From Leptolyngbya sp. PCC 6406 (GTDB lineage Bacteria > Cyanobacteriota > Cyanobacteriia > Phormidesmidales > Phormidesmidaceae): a stretch of 64,000 nucleotides of DNA. The stretch spans positions 5,170,814-5,234,813 of the forward strand of contig NZ_KI913949.1 in NCBI RefSeq assembly GCF_000332095.2. Reading direction: 5' to 3'. The notes under the pieces were generated by a model, which was not told where the DNA came from, did not search any database, and worked only from the letters and a program-made list of their open reading frames with translations. Below, piece by piece: positions 15,318 to 23,854 of the stretch (within the stretch, counting starts at the first letter, position 1; the number at the start of each line of letters is the position of its first letter). Both the position numbers and the translations under genes were made by a program.

Positions 15318-15704
15318 CTAGTTGGGCTTGACTTCCACCTCAACATTGACGGACTCAATACCCTCAACTCCCATCGCTAGGGGCTCGATTTCATCAAACT
15401 GCTCCTGGGTTGTTACAGTCCCCTCAACTGTTGCAATCCCATCTTCAATATTGACAGCCAATCGACTGCCTGGCAGATTCGTCTCCAGCGTATTTCGAGC
15501 CTCAACGGCTACATCACCTAGCATTTTCTGCTCATTGTCTGATGTCAGGCCCATGCCATCACGTTGTTCGCGAGCGCGCTGATCTGACTCTCTTTGCTCA
15601 CTACGTACGCCATCCTCTGTGCCACTTGTGTTGGCCTCTTCGCTACAGGCTGTAGCGCCGAGCAGAAGTAAGCTGCCGAGCATTAACGGAATGATTTTCT
15701 TCAT
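15318..15704 (-). CDS. BON-domain lipoprotein
   Basis: Starting at ATG 15704 the protein is 128 aa. A lipobox (LLGATAC) follows a signal helix, then an acidic/Arg-Gln-rich linker (RSEQRESDQRAREQRD). One BON domain occupies about residues 60-126 (LAVNIEDGIATVEGTVTTQE, then GIESVNVEVEV). BON domains bind phospholipid membranes, as in osmotically induced OsmY and DolP. The protein is probably anchored in the periplasm or outer membrane. It shares the minus-strand stress row, and a terminator hairpin follows directly. Confidence 0.85.
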   Translation of the reverse strand: MKKIIPLMLGSLLLLGATACSEEANTSGTEDGVRSEQRESDQRAREQRDGMGLTSDNEQKMLGDVAVEARNTLETNLPGSRLAVNIEDGIATVEGTVTTQEQFDEIEPLAMGVEGIESVNVEVEVKPN

Positions 15705-15753
15705 GGTCAAAGCCTTTTACTACTGGACAATGCATAAACCCACTTCGAGTCAA

Positions 15754-16395
15754 CTAAAATCGACTGGGAGTGGCTGTACCCGTGGGGTTTACGCGATTTG
15801 GTCTTGGAGCATTCATGTCGGTCATGGTGGATTGCCCTTCAAAGGGGTAAACATTCCACTCATGAATGCCTCGGCGCTTGAGAATGGGTTCGGCGCGGGC
15901 AATATCGCTGTCGGTGCCGTCTACGATGATCAAGTACTTGCCTTGGGACAATTTCTCGTTATAAACTTTGGCCCGATCTTCAGGGATACCCATGCCGATT
16001 AAGCTCCCGACGAGGCCACCAGTGGCAGCCCCGATCGCCCCACCTGTAACCGTAGTTGCGATCGCAGTTGCGGCAGCACCAGCCAGCATAATAGGGCCAA
16101 CGCCTGGAATGGCAAGGGTTCCTAGCCCCACTAGCAAGCCCGTCAAACCACCCACAGTGGCCCCCGCAGCAACACCGGTTTTAGCCCCATCATCAGCATG
16201 GTTTTCGTCAGTGTGGAGGTCTTGCACTTGAGCCGTTCCAGCCTGCCCAGAGGCATTTAAATGCTCTGTGTCCTGGCCCATAACAGATACCCGATCCATT
16301 CCATAGCCAGTATCGAATAGCTCCCTTAGGGCTTGCTCAGTGACTTGATAATCGTGAAAGATGCCAACACCACGTTTGCTAGTTGAAGCAATCAT
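15754..16395 (-). CDS. General stress protein 17M/YflT-like protein with glycine-zipper segment
   Basis: A 213-aa protein. The N-terminal part (RGVGIFHDYQVTEQALREL, then YGMDRVSVMGQD) resembles the YflT/general-stress-protein-17M domain. A Gly/Ala-rich hydrophobic centre (residues ~75-135) forms one or two membrane-inserting zippers. A C-terminal fold with YLIIVDGTDSDIARAEPIL mirrors the N-terminal half. Similar proteins are widespread in cyanobacteria and Deinococcus and are induced by salt and desiccation. An AGGAAT box precedes the ATG. It lies 50 nt upstream of the BON gene, so they may be co-transcribed. Confidence 0.82.
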   Translation of the reverse strand: MIASTSKRGVGIFHDYQVTEQALRELFDTGYGMDRVSVMGQDTEHLNASGQAGTAQVQDLHTDENHADDGAKTGVAAGATVGGLTGLLVGLGTLAIPGVGPIMLAGAAATAIATTVTGGAIGAATGGLVGSLIGMGIPEDRAKVYNEKLSQGKYLIIVDGTDSDIARAEPILKRRGIHEWNVYPFEGQSTMTDMNAPRPNRVNPTGTATPSRF

Positions 16396-16539
16396 TTTAG
16401 ATTCCTATTAAGTGAGTTTTTAAAGGGGGTTATGGCGTTTTTAGTCTGATGAGAGACATCGCCTCAGAGGGACAAGAAGCTTAAGCCCCTTGTCCCTACC
16501 TACAGCACAAAGGTTATGCCTAAATCCAAAAGCTATGGA

Positions 16540-16722
16540 TTAATCAATCGCTTTCTTGACGCCATCCTTACCATCTTCAACAGTATGACGAACCTTGGCT
16601 TCGGCCTGCTTTGCCTTGCCTTTAGCTTGAGCTTCATGGTTGCCAGTCAGATCGCCAGCGGCTTCTTGAGCTTTGCCTTCAACATCTTTAGCCGTTGCTT
16701 TAGCTCTGTCTTCGATACTCAT
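16540..16722 (-). CDS. CsbD-family stress protein
   Basis: A 60-aa classical single CsbD protein (MSIEDRAKATAKDVEGKAQE, AAGDLTGNHEAQAKGKAKQ). The sequence is strongly charged and helical, with no membrane segment. GGAGAG lies eight nt before the ATG. CsbD is among the most abundant sigma-B-type stress proteins in Gram-positives and recurs in cyanobacteria. It begins the stress row and is clearly a paralogue of the two CsbD repeats at 14371-14853. Confidence 0.92.
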   Translation of the reverse strand: MSIEDRAKATAKDVEGKAQEAAGDLTGNHEAQAKGKAKQAEAKVRHTVEDGKDGVKKAID

Positions 16723-17342
16723 GAGGATACTCTCCTTAACGTTTGCCTAGACTAGATGAACTGGGGTAGAGCATCTCGCCTATGATTTCACAGTGACGGA
16801 TGAATGTTTTATTTAATGAATGAATTGTTTGAAATTCTGAACAGATAGAAAATTTAATATAATTAGAGTTTTATTGATTTGCCCGAGACCGCTGCATACA
16901 AACACAGCAAGGCTAGTGACTGCATCAAAGCCTGGAATTACTGTGATGTAAGGGTTTTGGGCCTGTCACAAAATCAGCATCAACCAAAGTTCACTTAAAT
17001 TAAACTGACCTTGACCTCAAAATCAAAATAATCAGCGAAACAAAACGAAAAATCCTGGTCCGGCTTGATGAAGGCATCCCTACCGTCGTCGCCCAAACGT
17101 CCCACTTGCCGCATTGTTGCTCAAGCGTTTTCCTTGCCGCAGACTAAACTTCGATAGACTCAGCCTATCGAAGCCAGTGATACAAAATGGAAACAGGATT
17201 TACGTCGCAGAGTACTAAAGACTGTAAACAATCAAAGCCAGATTCTTAGTTATAGGGGAGTGACAGGCCCTAGCTTTATTCGCTAAAGGCGGCTTGGTCA
17301 TGCCCACTCCACAAGGGTTTCCTCGTTGATTTTCCACACACC
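16723..17342. other. Intergenic region, 620 nt, with repeat copy at its left end
   Basis: No gene is supportable. AT-rich sequence at 16800-16870 may hold the CsbD promoter. Position 17223-17340 is a ~118-nt dispersed repeat, described separately, that ends 2 nt before the stop codon of the membrane hydroxylase gene. Confidence 0.45.
17223..17340. repeat. TGTGGACAAT-ended repeat, copy 1
   Basis: It shares with 60968-61084 the blocks AATCAAAGCCAGATT, CCCTAGCTT, GGTCATGCC, CAAGGGTTTCC and a T/C-rich end with CCACACACCC. The ends (TGTAAACAAT and, inward, TGTGTGGAAAAT) are an imperfect inverted repeat. This copy abuts the 3' end of the membrane hydroxylase gene. Confidence 0.65.
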
Positions 17343-18149
17343 CTAGTCATTCTGGGATTTAGGTGGTAGCAAATTTTTTATACTCTGCGTATATCTAAGA
17401 TCTTGGGTGCCAAGAAGACAATCCCAAAACGTAAAGTAAAGCCCGTAGTGTACGGTGTATTTGAGGTGATGAATCGAGTGATGAGCTGGGCCAATGATCC
17501 ACCGCCCTAGCCAATGGTGTGGGAATAGGGCGGGTAGGCGATCTGGACCCAAATGATTGAGCACCGCCCACAGAGTCATGGTCGTTAACACCGCAATCAC
17601 TGTGATGAAATGCAGCGGCAGAACGAAGACAAGACCGACTAAGAATAGGGCCTGAACAACAGCCTCTAAGGGGTCAAAGGCAAAGGAAGTCCAGGGGGTA
17701 GGATAGCGGGATCGATGATGCCCCCGGTGAAGCCAGGGAAAGAGCCTAGGATGGTGAAATAGACGATGGGTGAAATAAAAGTAGGTGTCTTGCAGCAGTA
17801 GGGCTATGCCATAGCTGCCCCCTAGGTACCACAGCCCATACTGTCTTGGGTCGGTGTAAAGTTCAGTGCCTCCCGCCCCATAGACCGAAAGAATCAATGC
17901 TGCCGCCAGGGCAAACACCGCAGATGAGACCATCGAAAGCTTAATATCATGCCAAATAGTCCGCCAGGTGGGCGACTGATGCCGCAGCCTATGGTTGCGA
18001 AAAGACGGACTCAAGGGTGAATAAAAGAGCCCATAGGTCATCCCTGCCACTAAAAAGTAGCGGACTAGGATGATGCAAAAAAAAGCAATGTTGTAAAATT
18101 CAAAGGAATGGTTTATTAAGTCCACTCTGTGCAACTCGTTTCTATACAA
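17343..18149 (-). CDS. Fatty-acid hydroxylase / sterol-desaturase superfamily membrane protein
   Basis: About 268 aa with four to six membrane helices and the three histidine boxes that bind the di-iron centre: HRLFHH, HRGHHRSRYPTPW and AHHSIHHLKYTVHYG. The enzyme hydroxylates or desaturates a lipid or carotenoid-like substrate at the membrane surface; which one is unknown. The start is uncertain: no ATG occurs in the first 36 codons, and TTG 18149, TTG 18134 or GTG 18125 are the options. It begins about 6 nt after the stop of a NACHT gene, so the two are probably one operon, an unusual partnership. Confidence 0.85.
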   Translation of the reverse strand: MYRNELHRVDLINHSFEFYNIAFFCIILVRYFLVAGMTYGLFYSPLSPSFRNHRLRHQSPTWRTIWHDIKLSMVSSAVFALAAALILSVYGAGGTELYTDPRQYGLWYLGGSYGIALLLQDTYFYFTHRLFHHPRLFPWLHRGHHRSRYPTPWTSFAFDPLEAVVQALFLVGLVFVLPLHFITVIAVLTTMTLWAVLNHLGPDRLPALFPHHWLGRWIIGPAHHSIHHLKYTVHYGLYFTFWDCLLGTQDLRYTQSIKNLLPPKSQND

Positions 18150-18155
18150 TTCGTT

Positions 18156-20474
18156 TCAACTGCCCTGCCATTCTCGATCTTCCAGTTCCTTTTGGGGCAG
18201 CAGCAGTGTGGCTTCAATCTCTTGGCGAATGGTTTCGGTGACTTCACAGTTACTGTTCAAACAATCTATCAGCAGTTGATTGGCATCATAGTAGTGCTTT
18301 AGCACCTCCTCTTGCTCAGGACTAAACTGCCAGGGGTGGTGAATATTGCGATATTGAGCCACGGAGCTTTTAAGCTGCTCAACCCAGTTCGCGTAGTTAT
18401 TTTGCCACCAGGTTTGCAGTTGCTCTTGGCTTTGGTGAGACACAGGCAATTGTTCCTTAAGCTGTTGCAGCGACTTATAAAACCCCGCATCTAAAACGAT
18501 TACCAGAATATTGTTGAGGGCTTCACTACAGGCATGGGCGTAGGCAAAATCTTGGCTGTGGTCGATGACAAACTCCCGCAACAAATGTTCCAGCGCTGCG
18601 TCCAAAAAGATGCCCTGATCGAGGGTGCTGGCTAGGGCAAACTGGTCAGCGGTGGGAGAGTCTTGGGCCAGGGCTAGATAAAAGGCGCGGGTGGTGGCCA
18701 GTTTTGGCTCGGTGGGAATGCTCTGGGATTTTTGGCTAGCCCACATCAAAAAGTCTTGCAGATGGGGATCTTGGGCCACTAGGGCATCAATCTCCTGCTT
18801 CATCAACTGCACTAGGGAATCGGCACTGCGCAGCATGGCAGCAGTGAGCAAAAATACCTCGTGCCAGTGGGGGTCGGTAATGTGACTGACCAGTCCACCC
18901 AGGGCTTGCTCTAAAGCTCGCAGGTTATGAGTGGCGACTATCTTGCGCGCCGTTAGATATTCTTGAAAGGCCAGATAAGAAAAGGAAAAAACCCCTCGGG
19001 CGCGTTCGATCAGCAGTCCATGCTGGGCTTCGATTGCCTTAAGCATTGCCTCACTTTCAAGCTGAAGTTCTTCTGGCTCTAGGGTCACCCCAGACAAATT
19101 TCTCAGGTAATCTTCGATGTATTGCTCAATGACGCGCTGCTCAAAAAAGTATTGTCCTTGCTCAAAGGTAACGGCTGCCAGTTGACTCAGAAGCCTCATT
19201 TTTTGAGGTATTAAAAAGCCACGATAGGCGTCGTCGCGCTTCACCCCTTTGGTTTCATCCCATTTACCTAGTAGCAGGTCTAGCCCCTGCTTATAAAATG
19301 CTGTGCGCTTAGTTGGCAACTGCCCTTCGCCCTGAAAGACCCAGCAGGAAAGGTGTAAAAAGAGAGGCGTGACCACCAGTTGGCGAAACTGCCAGTTTTC
19401 GGGGAGGTCAAGTTTCTCGATAAACTCCGCCGCCTGGATCTGTCCTGGGGAGGTGGCAGTTTTGCCTAGGGTCACAAACCATTTTTGGGCAAAGGTCGTA
19501 ATTTGTGCTGCGCTAAAGGGGGCGATTTCGACATCGGTAAAGCCGTGCAGGGCAAGTTTTTGGGCAGCGGTGCGGCAAGATACCACAAACCGGTTGCGAT
19601 GGTATTTATCAGAAAAGCCTCGAATCTCTCTGATAATGGTGTTGATATCCTGGTTTAGCACCTCATCCATACCATCCATTAGCACCAGCACCCGCCCCTC
19701 GACGAGCAACCTTTCAAGCTGAGTGGGGTCGCTGAGGCCAGATCGCACCAGAGTTTGGTAGATATAGTTGAACAGGCTAAAGTCGTTTTGACGTTTAGCT
19801 GCTTCGGCAAACGCTCTGAGGACAATAAAAATGGGCACTTGTTCGGGCGCAAAGTCGCCCTGGTTGCACTGCACGGCTAGGTGCTGCAAAAAGGTGGTTT
19901 TACCGATCCCCGGCTTGCCCAGCACCCGCAGTTTCCCGTAGTTTTTTACCGCTTCCACACCGGGGATCTGAGGCTGTTCAATGATTCCTAGCCCCATCCG
20001 GTTAAAATCGGCAGGGTCTAGATTGTTTAGGGCAGAAACCTCAAGAAATTGCTGGTTGGCAACGGCTTCTAAAATATTGACATCTACATAGATGTCGTCA
20101 ATGTTGACGGGGTGCCTGATGTCGAGCAGTTGTAGAATGCCGCACTGATGCTGAATGGTGTCGTGGTGTTGCGATCGCACCTCTGCCACCAGTTCATCAA
20201 TCGTCAGCGGTTGTAGTTCCAAACTCTCCCCAGGGTCAAGAAACTCTGCTGGCGGATTTTCGGCAATCTCGCGCCAGTCTAAATCCAGCACCTGACAGAG
20301 ATCCATAAACACCTGGCGGTCTACTGGCTGTCCAGTAAAAAACCGCCAAATAGGTTGACGGGTCTTGAGATTGATCTCCCCCGCCAAATTTTCTTGGGTC
20401 CATCCTTTGAGCGCAAACGCGCGCTTAGCCCGCTGAATACCTGCGGGCGATGCCTCCAGTGATCGCTTGGCCAT
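18156..20474 (-). CDS. NACHT-domain NTPase (bacterial NLR-like, bNACHT)
   Basis: A 772-aa STAND NTPase. Residues ~10-70 are an N-terminal helix-turn-helix-like segment (RAFALKGWTQENLAGEI) typical of cyanobacterial NACHT proteins. The P-loop is GKPGIGKTT (186-194) and Walker B is VLMDGMDEVL (Asp267, Asp270, Glu271), with the sensor FVVSCRT near residue 300. The winged-helix part includes FSYLAFQEYLTAR. The C-terminal ~250 residues are all-helical, resembling the NACHT C-terminal helical (NCH) domain, with no pentapeptide or WD repeats. Known bNACHT proteins defend against phages, but no obvious nuclease effector is fused here. ATG 20474 is the clear start. The downstream lipid-hydroxylase gene may belong to it. 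Confidence 0.88.
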   Translation of the reverse strand: MAKRSLEASPAGIQRAKRAFALKGWTQENLAGEINLKTRQPIWRFFTGQPVDRQVFMDLCQVLDLDWREIAENPPAEFLDPGESLELQPLTIDELVAEVRSQHHDTIQHQCGILQLLDIRHPVNIDDIYVDVNILEAVANQQFLEVSALNNLDPADFNRMGLGIIEQPQIPGVEAVKNYGKLRVLGKPGIGKTTFLQHLAVQCNQGDFAPEQVPIFIVLRAFAEAAKRQNDFSLFNYIYQTLVRSGLSDPTQLERLLVEGRVLVLMDGMDEVLNQDINTIIREIRGFSDKYHRNRFVVSCRTAAQKLALHGFTDVEIAPFSAAQITTFAQKWFVTLGKTATSPGQIQAAEFIEKLDLPENWQFRQLVVTPLFLHLSCWVFQGEGQLPTKRTAFYKQGLDLLLGKWDETKGVKRDDAYRGFLIPQKMRLLSQLAAVTFEQGQYFFEQRVIEQYIEDYLRNLSGVTLEPEELQLESEAMLKAIEAQHGLLIERARGVFSFSYLAFQEYLTARKIVATHNLRALEQALGGLVSHITDPHWHEVFLLTAAMLRSADSLVQLMKQEIDALVAQDPHLQDFLMWASQKSQSIPTEPKLATTRAFYLALAQDSPTADQFALASTLDQGIFLDAALEHLLREFVIDHSQDFAYAHACSEALNNILVIVLDAGFYKSLQQLKEQLPVSHQSQEQLQTWWQNNYANWVEQLKSSVAQYRNIHHPWQFSPEQEEVLKHYYDANQLLIDCLNSNCEVTETIRQEIEATLLLPQKELEDREWQGS

Positions 20475-20855
20475 GTTGTAAAAAGTCCATCTTAAATTTT
20501 GAATCCAAACAATTCTTCAAACAATTCAAACAGAGGTAGTAGTTGTCTTAGGGCATTGGTTGACTAACACAAGTTTAAGGATGGTTGGCTAGAAGCCATG
20601 CCCGCACAGACACTAGCGCAGTCATACCAAAAGGGTTGCAACTCGCCACCCACGGGGGTATCTGATCGGAGTAACAGTCGGTGGAGACCTACTGCTTTTG
20701 CATGGCAGCGGTTTTAAGGGACGCTATTACTTCAAGGGGTTCAGCCTCTAAAAAGGCGCTATACAGTCATTAATCGAGGTATTTCTGATACGAATTTCAT
20801 GCTAGCGCCTTTTTTCTGGAGTGTTTGATTTCTCCCTTTAGATCAGCGGGTTCCC
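20475..20855. other. Intergenic region between NACHT and debranching-enzyme genes
   Basis: 381 nt with no supportable gene. It contains the upstream region of the NACHT gene and the long inverted repeat at 20750-20814. The AT-rich stretch 20480-20530 next to the NACHT start is the likely promoter zone. Confidence 0.4.
20750..20814. terminator. Inverted repeat with T tracts on both sides (bidirectional terminator candidate)
   Basis: AAAAAGGCGCTA and TAGCGCCTTTTT are exact complements, 12 bp, separated by 41 nt. Both strands end with a T run after the stem, so it could end transcripts of the debranching-enzyme gene (minus strand). The large loop is unusual for a simple terminator and could instead mark a short RNA or a small mobile repeat. 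Confidence 0.5.
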
Positions 20856-23174
20856 TCACACCTCAATTACCACCCGGAGGTTGCCCCGCTTACGTACAAC
20901 CCGGCAGGCAGTAGCCTCGTGGGAGCGTTCAAACTCTAAGTCGAGCAGGGTCTGGCCCACCTTGAAGTTGTTGATCGACATGTAGCTCACCGAGGTGGGC
21001 AAGGTGGGCTGCACAATCCGCAGGCAGTTGTTGGCCACATCGGGCACCAGGTTCACCATGATCTGCAACAGTTGAAATACCGTGCCCGTGGCCCATGCCT
21101 GGGGTGAGCAGGCCACTGGGTAGCGCACGGGCCGATTGGTGGGGGTGCGCTCAAACCCGCAAAACAGCTCCGGTGGGCACTGGTAGGGTTGCAGACTGGT
21201 CATGTCAAAAATGCCCTGGGCAATTTCTAATGCCTGTTCAACGTAGCCGAGGGATCTCAACCCGGCGGCAATGATGCCGTTGTCGTGGGGCCACACCGAG
21301 CCCACGTGGTAGCCCATGGGGTTATAGGCGGGAGAACTGCTGCTGAGGGTGCGAATGCCCCAACCGCTAAACATATCTGGGGCCTGCAAGCGCTCGGCTA
21401 CGCTACGGGCCTTTTCGGGGGAGAGAATACCCAGACCCAGGCAGTGGCCGGGGTTAGAGGTAATGCTATCAACCGGATTGCCCTGACCATCTAGGGCGAG
21501 GGCGATGTAGCCCTTTTTGGGTAGCCAAAAATCTTGTTCAAAGCGCATTTTGAGGGCCTGGGCTTCGTCCCGCCAGAGATCGCGCAGATCGGGCCGCTGC
21601 ATCAGCTCCGCTAGGGGGGCTAGGCGTATCTTGGCGGCGTAGACGTAGCCCTGCACTTCAGAAAGTGCGATCGCACCCTTGGCCAACTTCCCCGCCCCAT
21701 CTACCATGCAGTCGCCGGAATCTTTCCAGCCCTGGTTGCCCAGCCCCCCCGCCGATTTGCACTGGTAGGTCACGTAGCCGGTTGGCTCCAAACTGCGGTC
21801 AATCCAGGCCATCGCCTCCAGGGCATGGGGCCAGAGATCTTCCAGCAGAGTACGATCGCCCTTCCAGGCATAGTAGTCGGCATAGAGCATCAGCCACAGA
21901 GGCGTCGCATCCACCGTGCCGTAGTAGGGGGTGTGGGGTACCTCACCACTGCGCGACATTTCCCCAAACCGTAGCTCGTGGAGAATTTTACCCGGCTCTT
22001 CTTCTCGCCAGTCATCCTGCTTTTGGCCCTGATACTCGGCCAGCACTGTCAGGGTTTGGCGAGCCAAGGCGGGGTTAAACATCAGGGTTTGCATCGCCGC
22101 AATCAGCGAATCGCGCCCAAACAGCGTGGCAAACCAGGGAATCCCTGCCGACAGAACCTTGCCATCCCCAAAGGTTTGCCCTAGCAGGTAGGTATCCTGC
22201 TCAGCCCGCTCGATAATCTGGTTCAGCGCCCGGTTGTCGGTGCGGATGCAGGTTACCCCCTCCCGCCACTGCTGTTCTTCCATGGTTTCTGCTGCCACCG
22301 CTTGACTCAGGGTTGCCGGTAGGCCCACGGTGGAGGCCGGGTGGCTGTCTAGAAACGGCTGCAAGCGATAGCCCAAGACCTCAGTGGCTTGGGGTTGTAG
22401 CGCCACCCGCCAGATCGCCGTATACCCCTTCATCCGATCGGGCCGTCGCTGGTAAAACTGAATTCTCGACTCCATCAGCAGTTGATCTACCCCCTGGTAA
22501 GCAAGGGTGAGTTCGTCCCTATCGCTGGTGATCACGCCATCGTCAAACAGGGGACTAGTGTCAGCAAATTCTTCTACCAGGTGAACCGGACGCAGCAGCG
22601 TGCCGGTGTGCTGCCGCACTCGCCCACGAATTTCAAACAGATCGGCAAAATCCGCATCAAAGCTCAGGCTGAGTTCAAACTCAACGGGTTCCGTACTGTA
22701 GTTGGTTAGGGCCAACTCCTCAAACAGCCCCCCTTGCAGCACCAAATCGCGCTGAATGCCAATGGTTTCAGCCCGAATTTCACTGCGGCTATCATCGCTC
22801 GCGATGTAGGGGTTAGCGCACAGGGCCGACAGGGCAAACCCCCGCTGAGCCGTGCTGCTAAGCAACACGGGGGGCATCCCTTCAAATTGCAGCTCCAAAC
22901 GGCTAAGAAACCGGGTATCTCGACAAAATAGCCCCAGGCTAGTGGTCGCCTGATCGTCGCCGCAGGCGATATTGCCCAAGGTATTGGTAATCAAAAACAA
23001 GTCGTTGTCTTTGAGGGTCAAGGTGGGCTGCTGCCGCCGGGTCGTGGTGCAAGGCCATTCTGGAATCGGCACCTGCTGGGCTGGGGCAAAGGTGCGACCA
23101 TCTGACTCCACAATATTGAGGGTTGATGCCGCCGAGGCTATCTCCAGCGCGCCTAAATTAGCAGACTCGGTCAT
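20856..23174 (-). CDS. Glycogen debranching enzyme-like amylo-alpha-1,6-glucosidase
   Basis: A 772-aa two-domain protein. The N-terminal ~300 residues match the bacterial GDE N-terminal beta-rich domain (FLITNTLGNIACGDD, SLGLFCRDTRFLSRLEL). The C-terminal part is an alpha/alpha barrel of the GH13-unrelated amylo-1,6-glucosidase/MGH1 group, with GIPWFATLFGRDSLIAAMQ, YGTVDATPLWLMLYADYY and GSVWPHDNGIIAAGLR. It trims branch points in storage glucan or acts on related glucosides. Its start has an AAGGA box. Directly upstream on the other strand is a strongly G-rich repeat tract. A GT4 gene lies further upstream in the same direction, suggesting a carbohydrate locus. Confidence 0.87.
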   Translation of the reverse strand: MTESANLGALEIASAASTLNIVESDGRTFAPAQQVPIPEWPCTTTRRQQPTLTLKDNDLFLITNTLGNIACGDDQATTSLGLFCRDTRFLSRLELQFEGMPPVLLSSTAQRGFALSALCANPYIASDDSRSEIRAETIGIQRDLVLQGGLFEELALTNYSTEPVEFELSLSFDADFADLFEIRGRVRQHTGTLLRPVHLVEEFADTSPLFDDGVITSDRDELTLAYQGVDQLLMESRIQFYQRRPDRMKGYTAIWRVALQPQATEVLGYRLQPFLDSHPASTVGLPATLSQAVAAETMEEQQWREGVTCIRTDNRALNQIIERAEQDTYLLGQTFGDGKVLSAGIPWFATLFGRDSLIAAMQTLMFNPALARQTLTVLAEYQGQKQDDWREEEPGKILHELRFGEMSRSGEVPHTPYYGTVDATPLWLMLYADYYAWKGDRTLLEDLWPHALEAMAWIDRSLEPTGYVTYQCKSAGGLGNQGWKDSGDCMVDGAGKLAKGAIALSEVQGYVYAAKIRLAPLAELMQRPDLRDLWRDEAQALKMRFEQDFWLPKKGYIALALDGQGNPVDSITSNPGHCLGLGILSPEKARSVAERLQAPDMFSGWGIRTLSSSSPAYNPMGYHVGSVWPHDNGIIAAGLRSLGYVEQALEIAQGIFDMTSLQPYQCPPELFCGFERTPTNRPVRYPVACSPQAWATGTVFQLLQIMVNLVPDVANNCLRIVQPTLPTSVSYMSINNFKVGQTLLDLEFERSHEATACRVVRKRGNLRVVIEV

Positions 23175-23189
23175 AGTGTCGTTTCCTTA

Positions 23190-23281
23190 GGGGGAGTAGG
23201 GGGTGATGGGGTGGAGGGGTGATGGGGTGATGGGGTGGAGGGGTGATGGGGTGGAGGGGTGATGGGGTGATGGGGTGGGGT
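23190..23281. repeat. G-rich tandem repeat (GGGGTGATGGGGTGGA units)
   Basis: Around six irregular copies of GGGGTGATGGGGTGGA-like units follow one another, with G runs of four or five every 6-8 nt. The tract lies 16 nt upstream of the start codon of the debranching-enzyme gene. On paper the + strand can form G-quadruplexes. The matching minus-strand open frame is Pro/Thr/Ser/His repeats and is unlikely to be a protein. Confidence 0.8.
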
Positions 23282-23854
23282 AAATTCCGTAGGGACGAGT
23301 TTGGCTCGTGTTGGTCGGGAAATCCAGGATGGGAGGCTCAAAACCCGCCCTACCCAGTGCCGGGAAATCCAAGATGGATGTTAATTCCGTAGGGGCAATC
23401 CCTTGCCTGCCCTGTTCGCGTAGCGGCTCCGGAGGAGCAACATAGTCGAAGGGTGGTTGCCCTTGTTGCCGGGTGACCGATATTGGGACGTGGGGGTAGG
23501 GGCGCGGTTTCCGCGCCCAATGCAGGATGTCGCCGTAGGGGCGAGTTTGGCTCGTGTTGGTCGGGAAATCCAGGATGGGAACCTCAAAACCCGCTCTGCC
23601 CAGTTTCCGGATGACCGATATTGATCTGGATCCGTAGGGGCAATCCCTTGCTTGCCCTGTTCGCCTAACGGCTTCTAAGACACTTCCCTCTGTGGCCAAG
23701 ACCGAGATTCCTCCCTTCGCTCGGAATGACAGGCTTTTCTCTGTTTCTTCCGTACATTACCCAACATTTTGGGTTGGGTCGGTTGCTCCTCCGGAGCAAC
23801 CGAGTCGTAGGATGGTTGCCCTTATGGCGGGTGTGAAGGTATGAGGGGAGATAT
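23282..23854. repeat. Intergenic repeat block with 39-nt direct repeat
   Basis: A 39-nt block starting CGAGTTTGGCTCGTGTTGG and ending ATCCAGGATGGGA occurs at 23296-23334 and again at 23542-23580. Around the copies are shared phrases such as CAAAACCCGCC and CCGTAGGGGCAATCCCTTGC. These are typical non-coding dispersed repeats. No gene is supportable here. Confidence 0.7.

Noticed and set aside
23187-23699. 170-codon minus-strand frame over the G-rich repeats
   Set aside because: The predicted protein is Pro/Thr/Ser/His tandem repeats reflecting DNA repeats, with no ribosome site and no domain.
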